64,000 nt of DNA, taken from contig JAZNGA010000030.1 in assembly GCA_045576235.1 (NCBI GenBank), positions 56,742 to 120,741 of the forward strand, written 5' to 3'. The notes under the pieces were generated by a model. The model was not told where the DNA came from and did not search any database. It was given only the letters and a program-made list of their open reading frames with translations. The DNA comes from SIG437 sp045576235 (GTDB lineage Bacteria > Bacillota > Clostridia > UBA1381 > UBA9506). Positions 1-8,879 of the stretch are shown piece by piece; position 1 is the first letter of the stretch, and the number at the start of each line of letters is the position of its first letter. Both the position numbers and the translations under genes were made by a program.

Positions 1-2345
1 ATAATAATGCTGGTGCAAGAGGCGAGGCCAATGTTACTTTGCTTAGAATTACCTTTGATGAAAGTTGGTCTTACTTTGCAAAGACGATTACATTTTGGGA
101 TGCTCGTGGAGCTAACCCTGTAAATCGTACGCTCACTACTGACATAATTGAAAATATAGCAGATGGCCCAAATGTATATATAGTTCCTATCCCTCAAGAG
201 CCGTTAGCTGTAGCAGGTAAATTAACATTTGTCATAGATGGATTTGTTGATAGCAAAAGGCAGAGGAGCGTTTGCGATGAGCTTGTTGTTGAAGATTCAC
301 CTGTTACAGCAAGCAACCCTATAGACCCTACGCCAACGCAGGCTGAACAGTTGCAGACACAAATTGACGACATTATAGGCACTATTCAGGATGCTGTTTT
401 AGCAGAGGTAAATGCCAATGCAGCATCAAGAGCTGCCGAAAATAGTGCGAATAATGCGTCGGATAGTGCAAGTATAGCAATACAAGTTTTGGAAGCAGTT
501 AAGGGGTATGCTGAAGATGCTGAAGTTCATTCAAATAAAGCACAGAATGCAGCCAATACAGCTCCTTATATAGGAGATAACGGGAATTGGTTCAGTTGGG
601 ATAAGGACACTGAATCTTTTTATGATACTGGAGTTTTGGCACAGGCAGACTCTCAGGCATATATTGACAAAACAATTTCAGAAATGCGTAGCGAGCTTAA
701 TTTAGGTTTAACGTACTACGGAGACGCTGGCATTATTCCTTCTCCTGTAGAATGGTTTACTTATACTATTAATGAAAACGATAGCACCGCAGAAATAATA
801 ATAACAGGTTTATCTGATACATGGACTAATTTAGAAGATGACTCTAAAAATAATATTTTTATACCATATGAAATAAATGGATGTAAAATTACTACTATTG
901 GACTTTGTGCATTTGAAATTACTGGTTTAACTTCTATAAATATACCTAATAGTGTTACTACTATTGTTGATTATGCATTTTATTCTTGTACTAATTTAAC
1001 TTCTATAAATATACCAGACAGTGTTACTCGTATTGCTGAAGGTGCATTTGATAATTGTCATGAAGATTTAACTATTATCTGCTCGCAAGGCAGTTATGCT
1101 AAGACATATGCTAAAGAAAATGGAATTAAATATGCATATGATGTAATTGAAGTTGATAATGCCTTAAACGACACAAGCGAAAATCCAGTACAGAATAAAG
1201 TGATTAATGCTGCAATTCAACAGCTTGAAGAAAATAAAGCAGATACATCACACACTCATGACTTTGGCGCGAAGATTGAAGGAACTAAGTATATAGAGGA
1301 AATTAAGTGGGAGCTTGGCGTAATAACATCCGACAACGGAACAAATGGGGATAATCCACAAAGGGCTCGCACGGCAGATTATTTAGAGTATGATGACAGT
1401 GTTGTTATAACTATGTCGGGAGATGCTCAAATAATAGCTTTATTCTACAATGATGAAAAGGGATATATAGGATATTCAGGAAAGGAATGGCTAACAGGAA
1501 CAATTAATGTAAAAGACATTGCTCCGGAAGGTGCTAAGTATTTTAGATTGTCGGCTCGTTGGGCAAACAAAGAAGGCAGCAATGGCACAACTATAACTGA
1601 AAATAACATAAGTGATATTTCTGATAATGTCGAAGTGCAAAGAGATTTCGTACAGACATTAACTGATTTAATTCTTGATGATGTAAACAAAAAACTCGAC
1701 GAAGAATTGGCAAGTAAAATTGATGAATCAAGAATAACAAAAGAAGCTGAAGACATTGATGAAACTTGGAGTATTAATATCTCAGGTAGTGCTGAAAAGG
1801 CTAACGAAGCAGATAAAGCTATAAATGATGAGTATGGGAATAGGATTGCTGAAACTTATATATATGATGTTACAAGGCTTCCTGGTGATGAAGTTAACAT
1901 TATGTTTTTTTCCCCTGGATTTGCAGGTGGGCCCGTTATATCTGCACCATCACAGAAATATGTTGATGATGCTGTAAACGACAGAAGAAACTATCCATAT
2001 AGCGTAATTGATATGGCAAGTGTAACAGAATCCATTTCATTAATTCCAAACAATGTGATTTATGCTTTTGGAAACTTTGCTGATAACGGAACAGGACTTG
2101 TTGTAAATATAACAAGCGGAAATACTGTTGGTTATACAGAAGAAAGCGTGTTAATTCTTGATTTTTCATCTGTTGAAACAGCACCTACGGTCACTTTTAA
2201 TACAGCAAGCGGAACTATTAAATGGATAAATGGTGAGCCGCCTTCTGTTGAAGCTGGAAAAACATATATGTTCTCATTTACTCATGCGAAAGATGCTGAT
2301 AATAACATTGTGTCACTTCTTGCTGTTGGGGGTGAGTTTGCCTAA
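1..2345 (+). CDS. Phage tail fibre / baseplate protein with BspA-type leucine-rich repeats (5' truncated)
   Basis: The frame is open from base 3 to the TAA at 2343-2345, so the 5' end lies outside the window. The N-terminal ~100 visible residues resemble the BppU-like leader of Firmicute tail fibres (LRITFDESWSYFAKTITFWD). A coiled, Ala-rich segment follows (~120-180). At about residues 285-350 there are BspA-type leucine-rich repeats, seen as repeated 'LTSINIPNSVT' and 'LTSINIPDSVT' units. After these come the tail-fibre motif ENPVQNKVI, a HTH-D linker and a beta-rich tip. It probably contacts the host surface. It overlaps the next gene by one base (TAATG), which suggests translational coupling. 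The LRR block looks like an inserted adhesin module. The exact position in the virion is inferred. Confidence 0.75.
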   Translation, partial: NNAGARGEANVTLLRITFDESWSYFAKTITFWDARGANPVNRTLTTDIIENIADGPNVYIVPIPQEPLAVAGKLTFVIDGFVDSKRQRSVCDELVVEDSPVTASNPIDPTPTQAEQLQTQIDDIIGTIQDAVLAEVNANAASRAAENSANNASDSASIAIQVLEAVKGYAEDAEVHSNKAQNAANTAPYIGDNGNWFSWDKDTESFYDTGVLAQADSQAYIDKTISEMRSELNLGLTYYGDAGIIPSPVEWFTYTINENDSTAEIIITGLSDTWTNLEDDSKNNIFIPYEINGCKITTIGLCAFEITGLTSINIPNSVTTIVDYAFYSCTNLTSINIPDSVTRIAEGAFDNCHEDLTIICSQGSYAKTYAKENGIKYAYDVIEVDNALNDTSENPVQNKVINAAIQQLEENKADTSHTHDFGAKIEGTKYIEEIKWELGVITSDNGTNGDNPQRARTADYLEYDDSVVITMSGDAQIIALFYNDEKGYIGYSGKEWLTGTINVKDIAPEGAKYFRLSARWANKEGSNGTTITENNISDISDNVEVQRDFVQTLTDLILDDVNKKLDEELASKIDESRITKEAEDIDETWSINISGSAEKANEADKAINDEYGNRIAETYIYDVTRLPGDEVNIMFFSPGFAGGPVISAPSQKYVDDAVNDRRNYPYSVIDMASVTESISLIPNNVIYAFGNFADNGTGLVVNITSGNTVGYTEESVLILDFSSVETAPTVTFNTASGTIKWINGEPPSVEAGKTYMFSFTHAKDADNNIVSLLAVGGEFA

Positions 2346-2929
2346 TGTATGCAACAAAACTGATGATGAATCAAGGCAAAAGCTATAACTATGTTGAAGA
2401 TGATAGTCTTTTAAGGAAAGTTGAAAATAAAGCCTTCGGTTCATATATCGATATTCCTAATGTGCGAAGCGGAGTAAATTCTTTTACTTATTGTGGAACA
2501 TTGCCAACATCCGAAAACGGAGTGTTTTTAAAAGGAATTAATATGCTTGATATTTGGCGTTATTCATTCGCACTTTATGCTATGGGTGACGGAAGGATAA
2601 TAATGCGTAATCTTAGCAATGGTGCTGGTATAACGCCGACATCACCTATAGATTATAAAGGGTGCGTGGCAACAGATGTGGATGTTCAACCATATGTAGC
2701 GTTTACATTATATTTTCCAACAGAAACATCTCAATATATGACATTGAGGTGTGAAAATGATGAAAAAGCCATTTTTGAAGGAAACTGGGCACATCGAAAT
2801 TATGATTATGTTTATACCAATGTTGCTGATGGTTCAAAGGTCATTGATTTAGGTTTAGTCTATAACAGAGTTTTGACAGATGAAGAACTTGAACAGAATT
2901 ACAAGGCATTTTTGCAAAGGTATAGGTAA
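2345..2929 (+). CDS. LamG/concanavalin-like phage tail or receptor-binding protein
   Basis: 194 residues, start codon overlapping the stop of the tail fibre gene. The C-terminal half has the shape of a LamG/concanavalin-like sandwich and ends in 'YNRVLTDEELEQNYKAF', a motif that closes many LamG-type domains in Clostridia phage proteins ('IYNRALTDEEI.QNY'). No signal peptide or membrane segment is seen, as expected for a virion protein. The location between tail fibre and lysis genes suggests a receptor-binding or accessory tail role. That role is inference; the LamG-like fold is read from the C-terminal motif and the alternating hydrophobic pattern. Confidence 0.6.
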   Translation: MYATKLMMNQGKSYNYVEDDSLLRKVENKAFGSYIDIPNVRSGVNSFTYCGTLPTSENGVFLKGINMLDIWRYSFALYAMGDGRIIMRNLSNGAGITPTSPIDYKGCVATDVDVQPYVAFTLYFPTETSQYMTLRCENDEKAIFEGNWAHRNYDYVYTNVADGSKVIDLGLVYNRVLTDEELEQNYKAFLQRYR

Positions 2930-2942
2930 GGAGTGTGAATTT

Positions 2943-3188
2943 ATGAGCATATATGGAAAACTTGAAAATGGCAGATTTATAAAAGCAAAGCATTTCATAA
3001 TTGATGAAAATGCAACGATAATCAATCCAACAGATGAGATGTACGAAAAGCAAGGATATAAAAAGTTGATAGAAAGTGAAATGCCTGAACTTGAAGAAAA
3101 TCAATCATTTGAAATCAGTTATGAAGAGACGGAAACGGAAATTATAAAGACATATAAGGTGGTGGAGATAAATGAAGATATTTATTGA
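2943..3188 (+). CDS. Small phage protein of unknown function (XkdW-like position)
   Basis: 81 residues. I start it at ATG 2943 because AAGGAG (2929-2934) sits at proper spacing and the upstream extension would lie inside the previous gene. The protein begins MSIYGKLENGRFIKAKHFI and has a Glu-rich C-terminus. Small proteins of this shape follow tail-fibre genes in many Firmicute prophages (XkdW-like or chaperone-like), but I see no diagnostic motif. It overlaps the endolysin start by 17 bases, so the two are probably translated as a unit. Function unknown. Confidence 0.6.
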   Translation: MSIYGKLENGRFIKAKHFIIDENATIINPTDEMYEKQGYKKLIESEMPELEENQSFEISYEETETEIIKTYKVVEINEDIY

Positions 3189-4353
3189 TGCAGGACATAA
3201 TTTTTCAGGTGAAGATATAGGCGCACAGGGAAATGGTATAAGAGAGCAGGATGTGACATTTATTATAGCCAATAAGTTGAAGAAACTTTTGGTTTCTTAC
3301 GGCCATGAAGTATTCATGAGCAGGAATAGGCTTGAAGATAATGTTGGCTCAAGTCTTTCTGATTCTCTTAATACAAGAGTAAATTTAGCAAACCGATATA
3401 GTGTCGATTTGTTTGTAAGTATTCATTGCAACGCATTTAACGGAGAGGCAAGCGGAACGGAAACGCTCGTTTATTCATTTAATTCAAAGGCGAATGAGTA
3501 CGCAGAGTGCATACAAAAAGCAATTACAGAAAAGCTCGGCACAAAGGACAGGGGAATAAAAGAAAGAAAAGACTTAGCAGTTCTTAAAAAAACATCAATG
3601 CCTGCTATTTTGGTTGAGACTGCTTTTATTGATAATGAACATGATGCAAATTTGCTCTTAAAAAAACAGGATGATTTTGCAGAGGCGATTTTTGAAGGCA
3701 TAACAGGAAGCAAAAAGGAGGAAAACGATATGGGACAAACAGTAATGAGAGTGAGTAATGCACTAATCCAAGAGATTAATCCTCATGGTTTTGGAATAAT
3801 GCAGTGCAAATGTGGCAAAAAAGATATAACACTTCCGCACTATGCTAATGGAGGATTTCAGGCAACTAAAAATACACCTGTAGGGAATTTAGCTATAGAC
3901 GGAAAAATTATTACACAAGCAAAGGATAATACAGAAGATATAAATGTATCAAAGAAGAAACTTACCACTATTTACACTTTAAAAGATGGTGAATTTGGCA
4001 TTATAAAAACAGATGAATTATCTGGAATGTCTAATCTGAAAAATGCTATAAGTGGCATACCTATTATTATAGGTGGTAAGTTCGTAGATTTAAATACAAT
4101 TAAGTCTGAAGGATATTATGGCAATGAGTTATATAATACCTGGCATGGCTTTTTAGGTATTAGGGGCAATAAGCTAGTACATATAGGTGCTGAATGTGGA
4201 TTTGATGAAATGTGTTGGCTTATGGTTGCGTTTGGTATATACGATGCTATCAAACTAGACGGTGGAGGTAGCTTCGTAGAGAAAAGTGGAGATCTCATGG
4301 AGGCGACTGTGGGAAATAGAGAGATAAATAATGTAATATACTGGAATGAATAG
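3172..4353 (+). CDS. Phage endolysin: N-acetylmuramoyl-L-alanine amidase (Amidase_3) with NAGPA-like C-terminal domain
   Basis: 393 residues. Residues 1-180 are an Amidase_3 zinc amidase: DAGH (His9), Glu25 in 'GIREQDV', His84 in 'SIHCNAF' and Glu148 in 'ILVETAFIDN' match the zinc and catalytic positions of that family. It would cleave MurNAc-L-Ala bonds at lysis. The C-terminal ~130 residues contain 'GFLGIRGN', 'MVAFGIYDAIKLDGGGS' and a Trp/Tyr-rich tail, which resemble the phosphodiester glycosidase (NAGPA) fold, an uncommon endolysin partner, here perhaps a wall-binding domain. An in-frame ATG at 3730 (residue 187) with its own Shine-Dalgarno lies exactly between the two domains. XhlA and holin genes follow. 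No signal peptide, so export needs the holin. Confidence 0.88.
   Translation: MKIFIDAGHNFSGEDIGAQGNGIREQDVTFIIANKLKKLLVSYGHEVFMSRNRLEDNVGSSLSDSLNTRVNLANRYSVDLFVSIHCNAFNGEASGTETLVYSFNSKANEYAECIQKAITEKLGTKDRGIKERKDLAVLKKTSMPAILVETAFIDNEHDANLLLKKQDDFAEAIFEGITGSKKEENDMGQTVMRVSNALIQEINPHGFGIMQCKCGKKDITLPHYANGGFQATKNTPVGNLAIDGKIITQAKDNTEDINVSKKKLTTIYTLKDGEFGIIKTDELSGMSNLKNAISGIPIIIGGKFVDLNTIKSEGYYGNELYNTWHGFLGIRGNKLVHIGAECGFDEMCWLMVAFGIYDAIKLDGGGSFVEKSGDLMEATVGNREINNVIYWNE
3716..3732 (+). promoter_or_regulatory. Internal ribosome binding site and ATG inside the endolysin gene
   Basis: AAGGAGG at 3716-3722, then 7-8 bases, then ATG at 3730, in frame with the endolysin. Translation from here would give a ~207-residue C-terminal polypeptide without the amidase domain. 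Endolysins of several Clostridium and Enterococcus phages use such starts to make a free wall-binding subunit that assembles with the full protein. That this one is used is inference from the quality of the site. Confidence 0.6.
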
Positions 4354-4366
4354 GAGTGTGGAATGC

Positions 4367-4630
4367 ATGAGTGATAACTACAGAGCAATGCGTAATGAGT
4401 GCAAGGAAGAATTTGAAAAAATTCATAAGAGAATAGATAAGCGAGACATATCGTTAGAAGCTCAAGAGAAGAAAATTCAAAATCAAGCTGTATCCATTGC
4501 AAGAGTGAACGAGGATGTCGTTCACATGGCAAAGTCAATAAGTGGACTGACAAAGGCCCTATGGGGTGTAGCGGCATCGATGCTTGCCACACTATTCGGA
4601 TTTGTATTGTGGTATATTCAATCATTATAA
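4367..4630 (+). CDS. xhlA: XhlA-type haemolysin/holin-associated protein
   Basis: 87 residues from ATG 4367, chosen for AGGAGTG about 10 bases upstream; an ATG at 4346 overlaps the endolysin end and lacks a site. It begins MSDNYRAMRNECKEEFEKIH, forms a coiled coil over residues ~5-55 with heptads, and ends in one membrane helix (~63-85, 'ALWGVAASMLATLFGFVLWY'). This is the architecture of the XhlA family, membrane proteins that work with a holin and an amidase in host lysis (as in the Bacillus PBSX cassette). It lies between the amidase and the holin. Confidence 0.8.
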   Translation: MSDNYRAMRNECKEEFEKIHKRIDKRDISLEAQEKKIQNQAVSIARVNEDVVHMAKSISGLTKALWGVAASMLATLFGFVLWYIQSL

Positions 4631-4644
4631 GGAGGAATTTATTT

Positions 4645-4938
4645 ATGTACGAATTGTTAAAAGAATTTATTAAGCCTGAAGTGTTGGTATTAATCCCGGT
4701 ACTGTATTTATTGGGTATGGCACTTAAAAAGTCTCAGATAGTTGATAAGCACATTCCTTGGCTGCTTGGATGCGCATCCGTCTTGTTGTGTTTTATGTAC
4801 ATTTTGGCAACGTCTGTTCTTAACGGATGGCAGGAAATTATAATGGCAATTTTCTCAAGTATCACACAGGGCATATTGTGTGCCGGAGCAAGTGTGTATG
4901 TGAATCAATTTATAAAGCAGTCAAAGAAGGTTGAATAA
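4645..4938 (+). CDS. Phage holin (Phage_holin_5-like)
   Basis: 97 residues from ATG 4645, preceded by AAGGAGG. Three hydrophobic segments (about 11-28, 39-60, 65-86) and a short charged tail 'NQFIKQSKKVE' fit a small class I-like holin. The start 'PEVLVLIPVLYLLGMALKKS' and 'ITQGILCAGASVYVNQ' recall the Phage_holin_5 family of Clostridia phages. It would form the membrane lesions that release the endolysin. The order amidase, XhlA, holin supports this. Confidence 0.85.
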   Translation: MYELLKEFIKPEVLVLIPVLYLLGMALKKSQIVDKHIPWLLGCASVLLCFMYILATSVLNGWQEIIMAIFSSITQGILCAGASVYVNQFIKQSKKVE

Positions 4939-4950
4939 GGGGGTATTAAT

Positions 4951-5286
4951 ATGACACCAAATAAAGCCATAGAGATTATTGATAATTTAAAGCCTAATTC
5001 ATACAGCGAAGAGGACAAATTAAGATGGATAAACGAAATAGACGGAATGGTACAGCGATTAGTCTTTCAAAATGATGAGGTAACTCAATATGCTTATCCT
5101 AAGGATATGAACAAAGAGCTGTTAATTCCCGCTCCGTTTGAAGATGTGTATAACTTATACATAGAAGCTCGTATTGACTATCACAACAGAGAGTACGCAA
5201 ATTATAACAACTCAGCTATGATGTTCGAGTCGCGATACAGCGAGTATAAGAAAGACTATATTCGTAACCATCCAGCAAGGGGGTGA
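4951..5286 (+). CDS. Phage structural protein, possibly head-tail connector type
   Basis: 111 residues, start ATG 4951 with AAGGGGG upstream. Mostly helical and charged, opening 'MTPNKAIEIIDNLKPNSYSEEDKLRWINEIDG', with no membrane segment. Proteins of this size and opening sit next to virion genes in podovirus-like Clostridia prophages and may be head-closure or adaptor proteins. I see no decisive motif. It is 4 bases from the next gene, which starts with GTG, so both are in one translation unit. Confidence 0.55.
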   Translation: MTPNKAIEIIDNLKPNSYSEEDKLRWINEIDGMVQRLVFQNDEVTQYAYPKDMNKELLIPAPFEDVYNLYIEARIDYHNREYANYNNSAMMFESRYSEYKKDYIRNHPARG

Positions 5287-5290
5287 GTGA

Positions 5291-6832
5291 GTGTTATTAC
5301 CTTATCTTTCAGAAGTGCAAAACCCTTCTAAAAAATATAGCGTAGTGTTCAGAGGTTTGAACTACGGACAGGGAACGCAAGACGGAGAGTTTGCGGAAAC
5401 TTACAACCTTTCTACGGACCAATACCCGTGTATTACACAAAGGGCCGCAAGAATATTGACAGGCAAATACACACATCCTTCTACTCTGCACTCAAAAGGG
5501 AAATTGCTTGTCATAGACGGCACAGAGGTTTATTACGGCGATACAAAAGTCGGAGATGTAACGGAGGGGAAGAAACAGACTGCAACAATCGGCAATTATA
5601 TTGTTATCTTTCCTGATAAAAAATATTACAAAGTGCCTACAGAAGATGATAAAGACGGCGAATTTGGCAGTATGGATGTAGTGTACGAGATGGCAGGACT
5701 AAAGTTTACTGCATCCACAATATCAAAGACAGGAGCTAATTTTCCGTTTGGCAAAGGTGATTCAGTAACAATCGAAGGGTGCTCAAGCAACGGAAACAAC
5801 AAAAGTGAGGAAATTATTATAAGAGGAGCGACATCTGACGAGCTTACCTTTGATGCTAACAGCTTCACCGCAGTTGATAAAGAGACAAACAAAGTAACGA
5901 TAAGGCGAACGGTGCCACCTCTTGACTTTGTTTGCGAGAACAACTACAGACTGTGGGGGACACACGGCAATACAATATATTCAAGTGCATGGAACGACCC
6001 TCTAAACTTCAAGTCGTTTGAAGGTTTAGCAGGCGACAGCTACGCAATAGATGTAGGTAGCGAAGGAGAGTTTACAGGCTGTATTCCTTATGCTTCACAC
6101 ATTTGTTTTTTTAAAGAGAACACATTGCATAAACTATACGGCACAAAGCCGAGTAACTTTCAGATAACTACAGTAAACGTTTACGGCGTTCAAAGTGGTA
6201 GTGAAAGAAGCATACAGATTGTAAACGAACAGCTTTTATACAAAGGAGTAGGCGGTGTATATGCTTATACAGGCGGTGTTCCAGAGCTTATAAGTGAAAA
6301 GTTTGGCACTAATCGTTATTCAGATGCGGTAGCTTGCTGTGACGGAGAGAAATATTATATTTCGATGAAACAAGGCGACACATGGAGTATGTTCGCATAT
6401 GACGTAGCAAAAAACATTTGGCTTCGTGAAGATGATACGAACGCTGTTGATATGACCTTCTATGACGGTAAAGTGTATTTTCTTGATTCAAGAGGTTGTT
6501 TGTATTACATCGACAAAACGGCAGACCGTAGCGATATAGAATGGGGGGCTACATTCTGCACTATGCACGAAACAATGAACGAGCGTAAAGGCTATTCTAA
6601 ATTCCACTTGCGTATGGACTTATCGGCCGGGGCGTGGCTTGCGGTAGATGTAAAGACCGACAACGACCTAAAGTGGCAACAGGTATTTACAACACATAAT
6701 GAAAAGGCAAAGACAGTCTCTATCCCAATAATGCCTACAAGGTGCGACAGCATTGATATTCGTTTGCGTGGTAAAGGCAAATGTACGGTTAAGACCTTCA
6801 TCAGAGAATTTTCAGTAGGGAGTGATGTTTAG
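5291..6832 (+). CDS. Phage tail/virion protein, beta-propeller-like
   Basis: 513 residues from GTG 5291. Rich in beta strands with repeated short segments such as 'KGKLLVIDGTEVYYGD', 'GNYIVIFPDKKYYKV', 'CFFKENTLHKLYG', 'GVGGVYAYTGG' and 'DGKVYFLDSRGCLYYID', which look like blades of a propeller. Similar large beta proteins occur in the short-tail module of podoviruses (stabilisation or hub proteins such as P22 gp10). No signal or membrane segment. Its stop overlaps the GTG start of the next gene by one base. Propeller fold and tail role are inferred from pattern and context. Confidence 0.55.
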   Translation: MLLPYLSEVQNPSKKYSVVFRGLNYGQGTQDGEFAETYNLSTDQYPCITQRAARILTGKYTHPSTLHSKGKLLVIDGTEVYYGDTKVGDVTEGKKQTATIGNYIVIFPDKKYYKVPTEDDKDGEFGSMDVVYEMAGLKFTASTISKTGANFPFGKGDSVTIEGCSSNGNNKSEEIIIRGATSDELTFDANSFTAVDKETNKVTIRRTVPPLDFVCENNYRLWGTHGNTIYSSAWNDPLNFKSFEGLAGDSYAIDVGSEGEFTGCIPYASHICFFKENTLHKLYGTKPSNFQITTVNVYGVQSGSERSIQIVNEQLLYKGVGGVYAYTGGVPELISEKFGTNRYSDAVACCDGEKYYISMKQGDTWSMFAYDVAKNIWLREDDTNAVDMTFYDGKVYFLDSRGCLYYIDKTADRSDIEWGATFCTMHETMNERKGYSKFHLRMDLSAGAWLAVDVKTDNDLKWQQVFTTHNEKAKTVSIPIMPTRCDSIDIRLRGKGKCTVKTFIREFSVGSDV

Positions 6833-7209
6833 TGCCTGTATTTACACAATCATTACAGAAGATTAACCCTGCAAATCCGCAGGAAGCTATCAAGATAATG
6901 GCTAATCACCTCAAATATATCCAAGAACAGCTTGAATATACTTTGCTTAACCTTGATAGCCGAAACATAAACGAAATAGACGTAGATAAAACAACGATTA
7001 CGGACTCTACAGGAAGCACAAACATCGGCTCATTTATTTATTTAACAGGAGCTAACGGAGAAAGCTTCACAGCAGGTAAAAACAATCAGGGTGGTTTTGA
7101 ATTTTCTGTTAACGGAAAAGACGGAAAGCAAACAATATATTTAAACAGTTCGGGAGACTTAGTTATAACAGAACATACAAACCTCACTATAGACGGTGGG
7201 GAATGGTAA
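6832..7209 (+). CDS. Small phage virion protein
   Basis: 125 residues from GTG 6832, which overlaps the preceding TAG. The first ~45 residues are helical ('PANPQEAIKIMANHLKYIQE'), with a short motif 'SRNINEIDVDKTTI' that is common in phage baseplate or tail proteins. The rest is beta-rich ('GGFEFSVNGKDGKQTIYLN'), like a small carbohydrate- or trimer-forming tip. No catalytic motif. It probably belongs to the tail assembly made by its neighbours; function is not proven. Confidence 0.5.
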   Translation: MPVFTQSLQKINPANPQEAIKIMANHLKYIQEQLEYTLLNLDSRNINEIDVDKTTITDSTGSTNIGSFIYLTGANGESFTAGKNNQGGFEFSVNGKDGKQTIYLNSSGDLVITEHTNLTIDGGEW

Positions 7210-7224
7210 AGGGGGGAAATATAA

Positions 7225-8847
7225 ATGGCATTAACTGATTACGATAAGAAAAATCTTTCTTCTTCAGACCAAAAGAAAATACAAGATGCAACGGCCAAGT
7301 GGGAAGCCGCAAACGCAAAAGGCGACAAGGCAGGTATGCAAGCGGCGGCAGCAGAAGCGGCAGCAGTCCGTAATAATGCTGGGTATAAGACAGACGATAC
7401 AGGTAAATACTCAGGCTCTTATACTTCGGGCGGTGGCGGTAGTAACGGCGGCTCGTCTGGTGGCACATCAAATAAAACTTATTCTCAATATACTGCTCCG
7501 AGCTTGGGCGATACTTGGGATGCAAATACCGACTATCAGGCGATTATTAATAATGCCGTTAAAAATGGCGACTATGTAACGGCGGCGAAGGCTGAACAGT
7601 TAAGAAATCAGAAAATCACAGGAACAGGAAGCAACTTAGATTTAACCAATCTGTACAAAGGGTGGCTTGACAATACGGACTACAGCACTCTAATGTGGGA
7701 TGGCATGGACAATGGTATGTCTGCTCGTGAAATGCAGGCTCTTTTAAATGCCAGAAAAGATAAAATTAATGGAACTGTAGGACTTGAAAAATACGCAAAC
7801 GATGACCTGATGAAAGCGGCTGAATTATATATAAAACAACAGCTTGCTCTTGAAGGGTACGAAAACAATATGAATCAGTGGGAGGAAGAGAATCAGAGAC
7901 CTTCACAGCCTGAAAGAGACCCACGAATAGATGAGATGTTAAATCAGATACTTAACCGTGATGATTTCTCCTACGATGCACAGAGCGACCCATTGTATCA
8001 GCAGTATGCAGAGATGTATCGCCGTGAGGGCGACAGAGCTGCGAGAGACACATTAGCAGAAGTGGCGACAGGTGCTGGTGGCATGAACACATACGCAATG
8101 ACAGCGGCAATGCAGGCTAATAACTATTATAACTCTCAGCTCAACGACAAGATACCAGAATTATATCAGCTTGCTTATGATATGTACTTAAACGACAAGG
8201 AAAGTAAAGTTCAGGATTTAGGTATTCTTCAGGATATGGATGCTACACAGTACAACAGATATAGAGATACCATTAACGATTGGTACGCTGATAAGAACTT
8301 TGCATACAATCTGTATAACAGTGCTGTACAGCAGGGTAACTGGCAGGCGAATTATGACAATAATAATTATTGGGCAAATAAGGAGTTTGACAACACTAAT
8401 TATTGGAAAGAGAAAGAGTACACCGATAACCGTTCTGATGTTGACTATGAAAGAAATCAATATGACGAAGAAAAAGCTCAAGAGAAGTTGCTTTTTCTCA
8501 TTGAAAATAGTGTTACTCCAACGGATAAAAACCTTATTGAAAAAGCAGGATGGACTGAAGCAGAGGTTAACGCTCTTATTGCACAGGTGCAGGCAGATAA
8601 AACTAAAAAGGCTACATCAGGCGAAGGTAACGGAAATAATCCTCTTAAAGGCAAGAGCATTTATGAGGGAGTAGTGGAACACTGCGAGGCGTTGGCATCA
8701 GTAGGTGACGAATGGGGAGCGGTGGCATACGCAAGAGAATCTTTAGACGAGGGACATATAACCCAAAAAGAATATGACGAATTGGTAAAAGAATATAATC
8801 CTATGATTAAAGCTATGCACTCATTTAAAGCCGCAGACCACAAATAG
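7225..8847 (+). CDS. Phage internal virion / minor structural protein
   Basis: 540 residues from ATG 7225 (AAAGGGGGGAAAT upstream). An Ala-rich N-terminus is followed by a Gly/Ser linker (~70-92). A central block, 'FSYDAQSDPLYQQYAEMYRREGDRAARDTLAEVATGAGGMNT...' (read in parts), is a recurring module in Clostridia podovirus-like prophages. A long Asn/Tyr/Trp-rich helical region follows (~340-415). A second Ser/Gly linker and a helical C-terminus close the protein. Position immediately before the giant polyvalent gene fits a protein ejected with, or packed beside, the DNA. No enzymatic motif is visible. Confidence 0.55.
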   Translation: MALTDYDKKNLSSSDQKKIQDATAKWEAANAKGDKAGMQAAAAEAAAVRNNAGYKTDDTGKYSGSYTSGGGGSNGGSSGGTSNKTYSQYTAPSLGDTWDANTDYQAIINNAVKNGDYVTAAKAEQLRNQKITGTGSNLDLTNLYKGWLDNTDYSTLMWDGMDNGMSAREMQALLNARKDKINGTVGLEKYANDDLMKAAELYIKQQLALEGYENNMNQWEEENQRPSQPERDPRIDEMLNQILNRDDFSYDAQSDPLYQQYAEMYRREGDRAARDTLAEVATGAGGMNTYAMTAAMQANNYYNSQLNDKIPELYQLAYDMYLNDKESKVQDLGILQDMDATQYNRYRDTINDWYADKNFAYNLYNSAVQQGNWQANYDNNNYWANKEFDNTNYWKEKEYTDNRSDVDYERNQYDEEKAQEKLLFLIENSVTPTDKNLIEKAGWTEAEVNALIAQVQADKTKKATSGEGNGNNPLKGKSIYEGVVEHCEALASVGDEWGAVAYARESLDEGHITQKEYDELVKEYNPMIKAMHSFKAADHK

Positions 8848-8879
8848 AAAATAATTTGCCTGAAAAAGGGGGAACAATC

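Noticed and set aside
1..2929. Diversity-generating retroelement acting on the tail fibre or LamG protein
   Set aside because: No reverse transcriptase, no template-like repeat, and no Mtd-type lectin end in the window.
8240..8674. 144-codon open frame on the plus strand inside the virion protein gene
   Set aside because: Ile/Thr/Arg-rich shadow of the Asn/Tyr-rich main frame, with no ribosome site or domain-like pattern.
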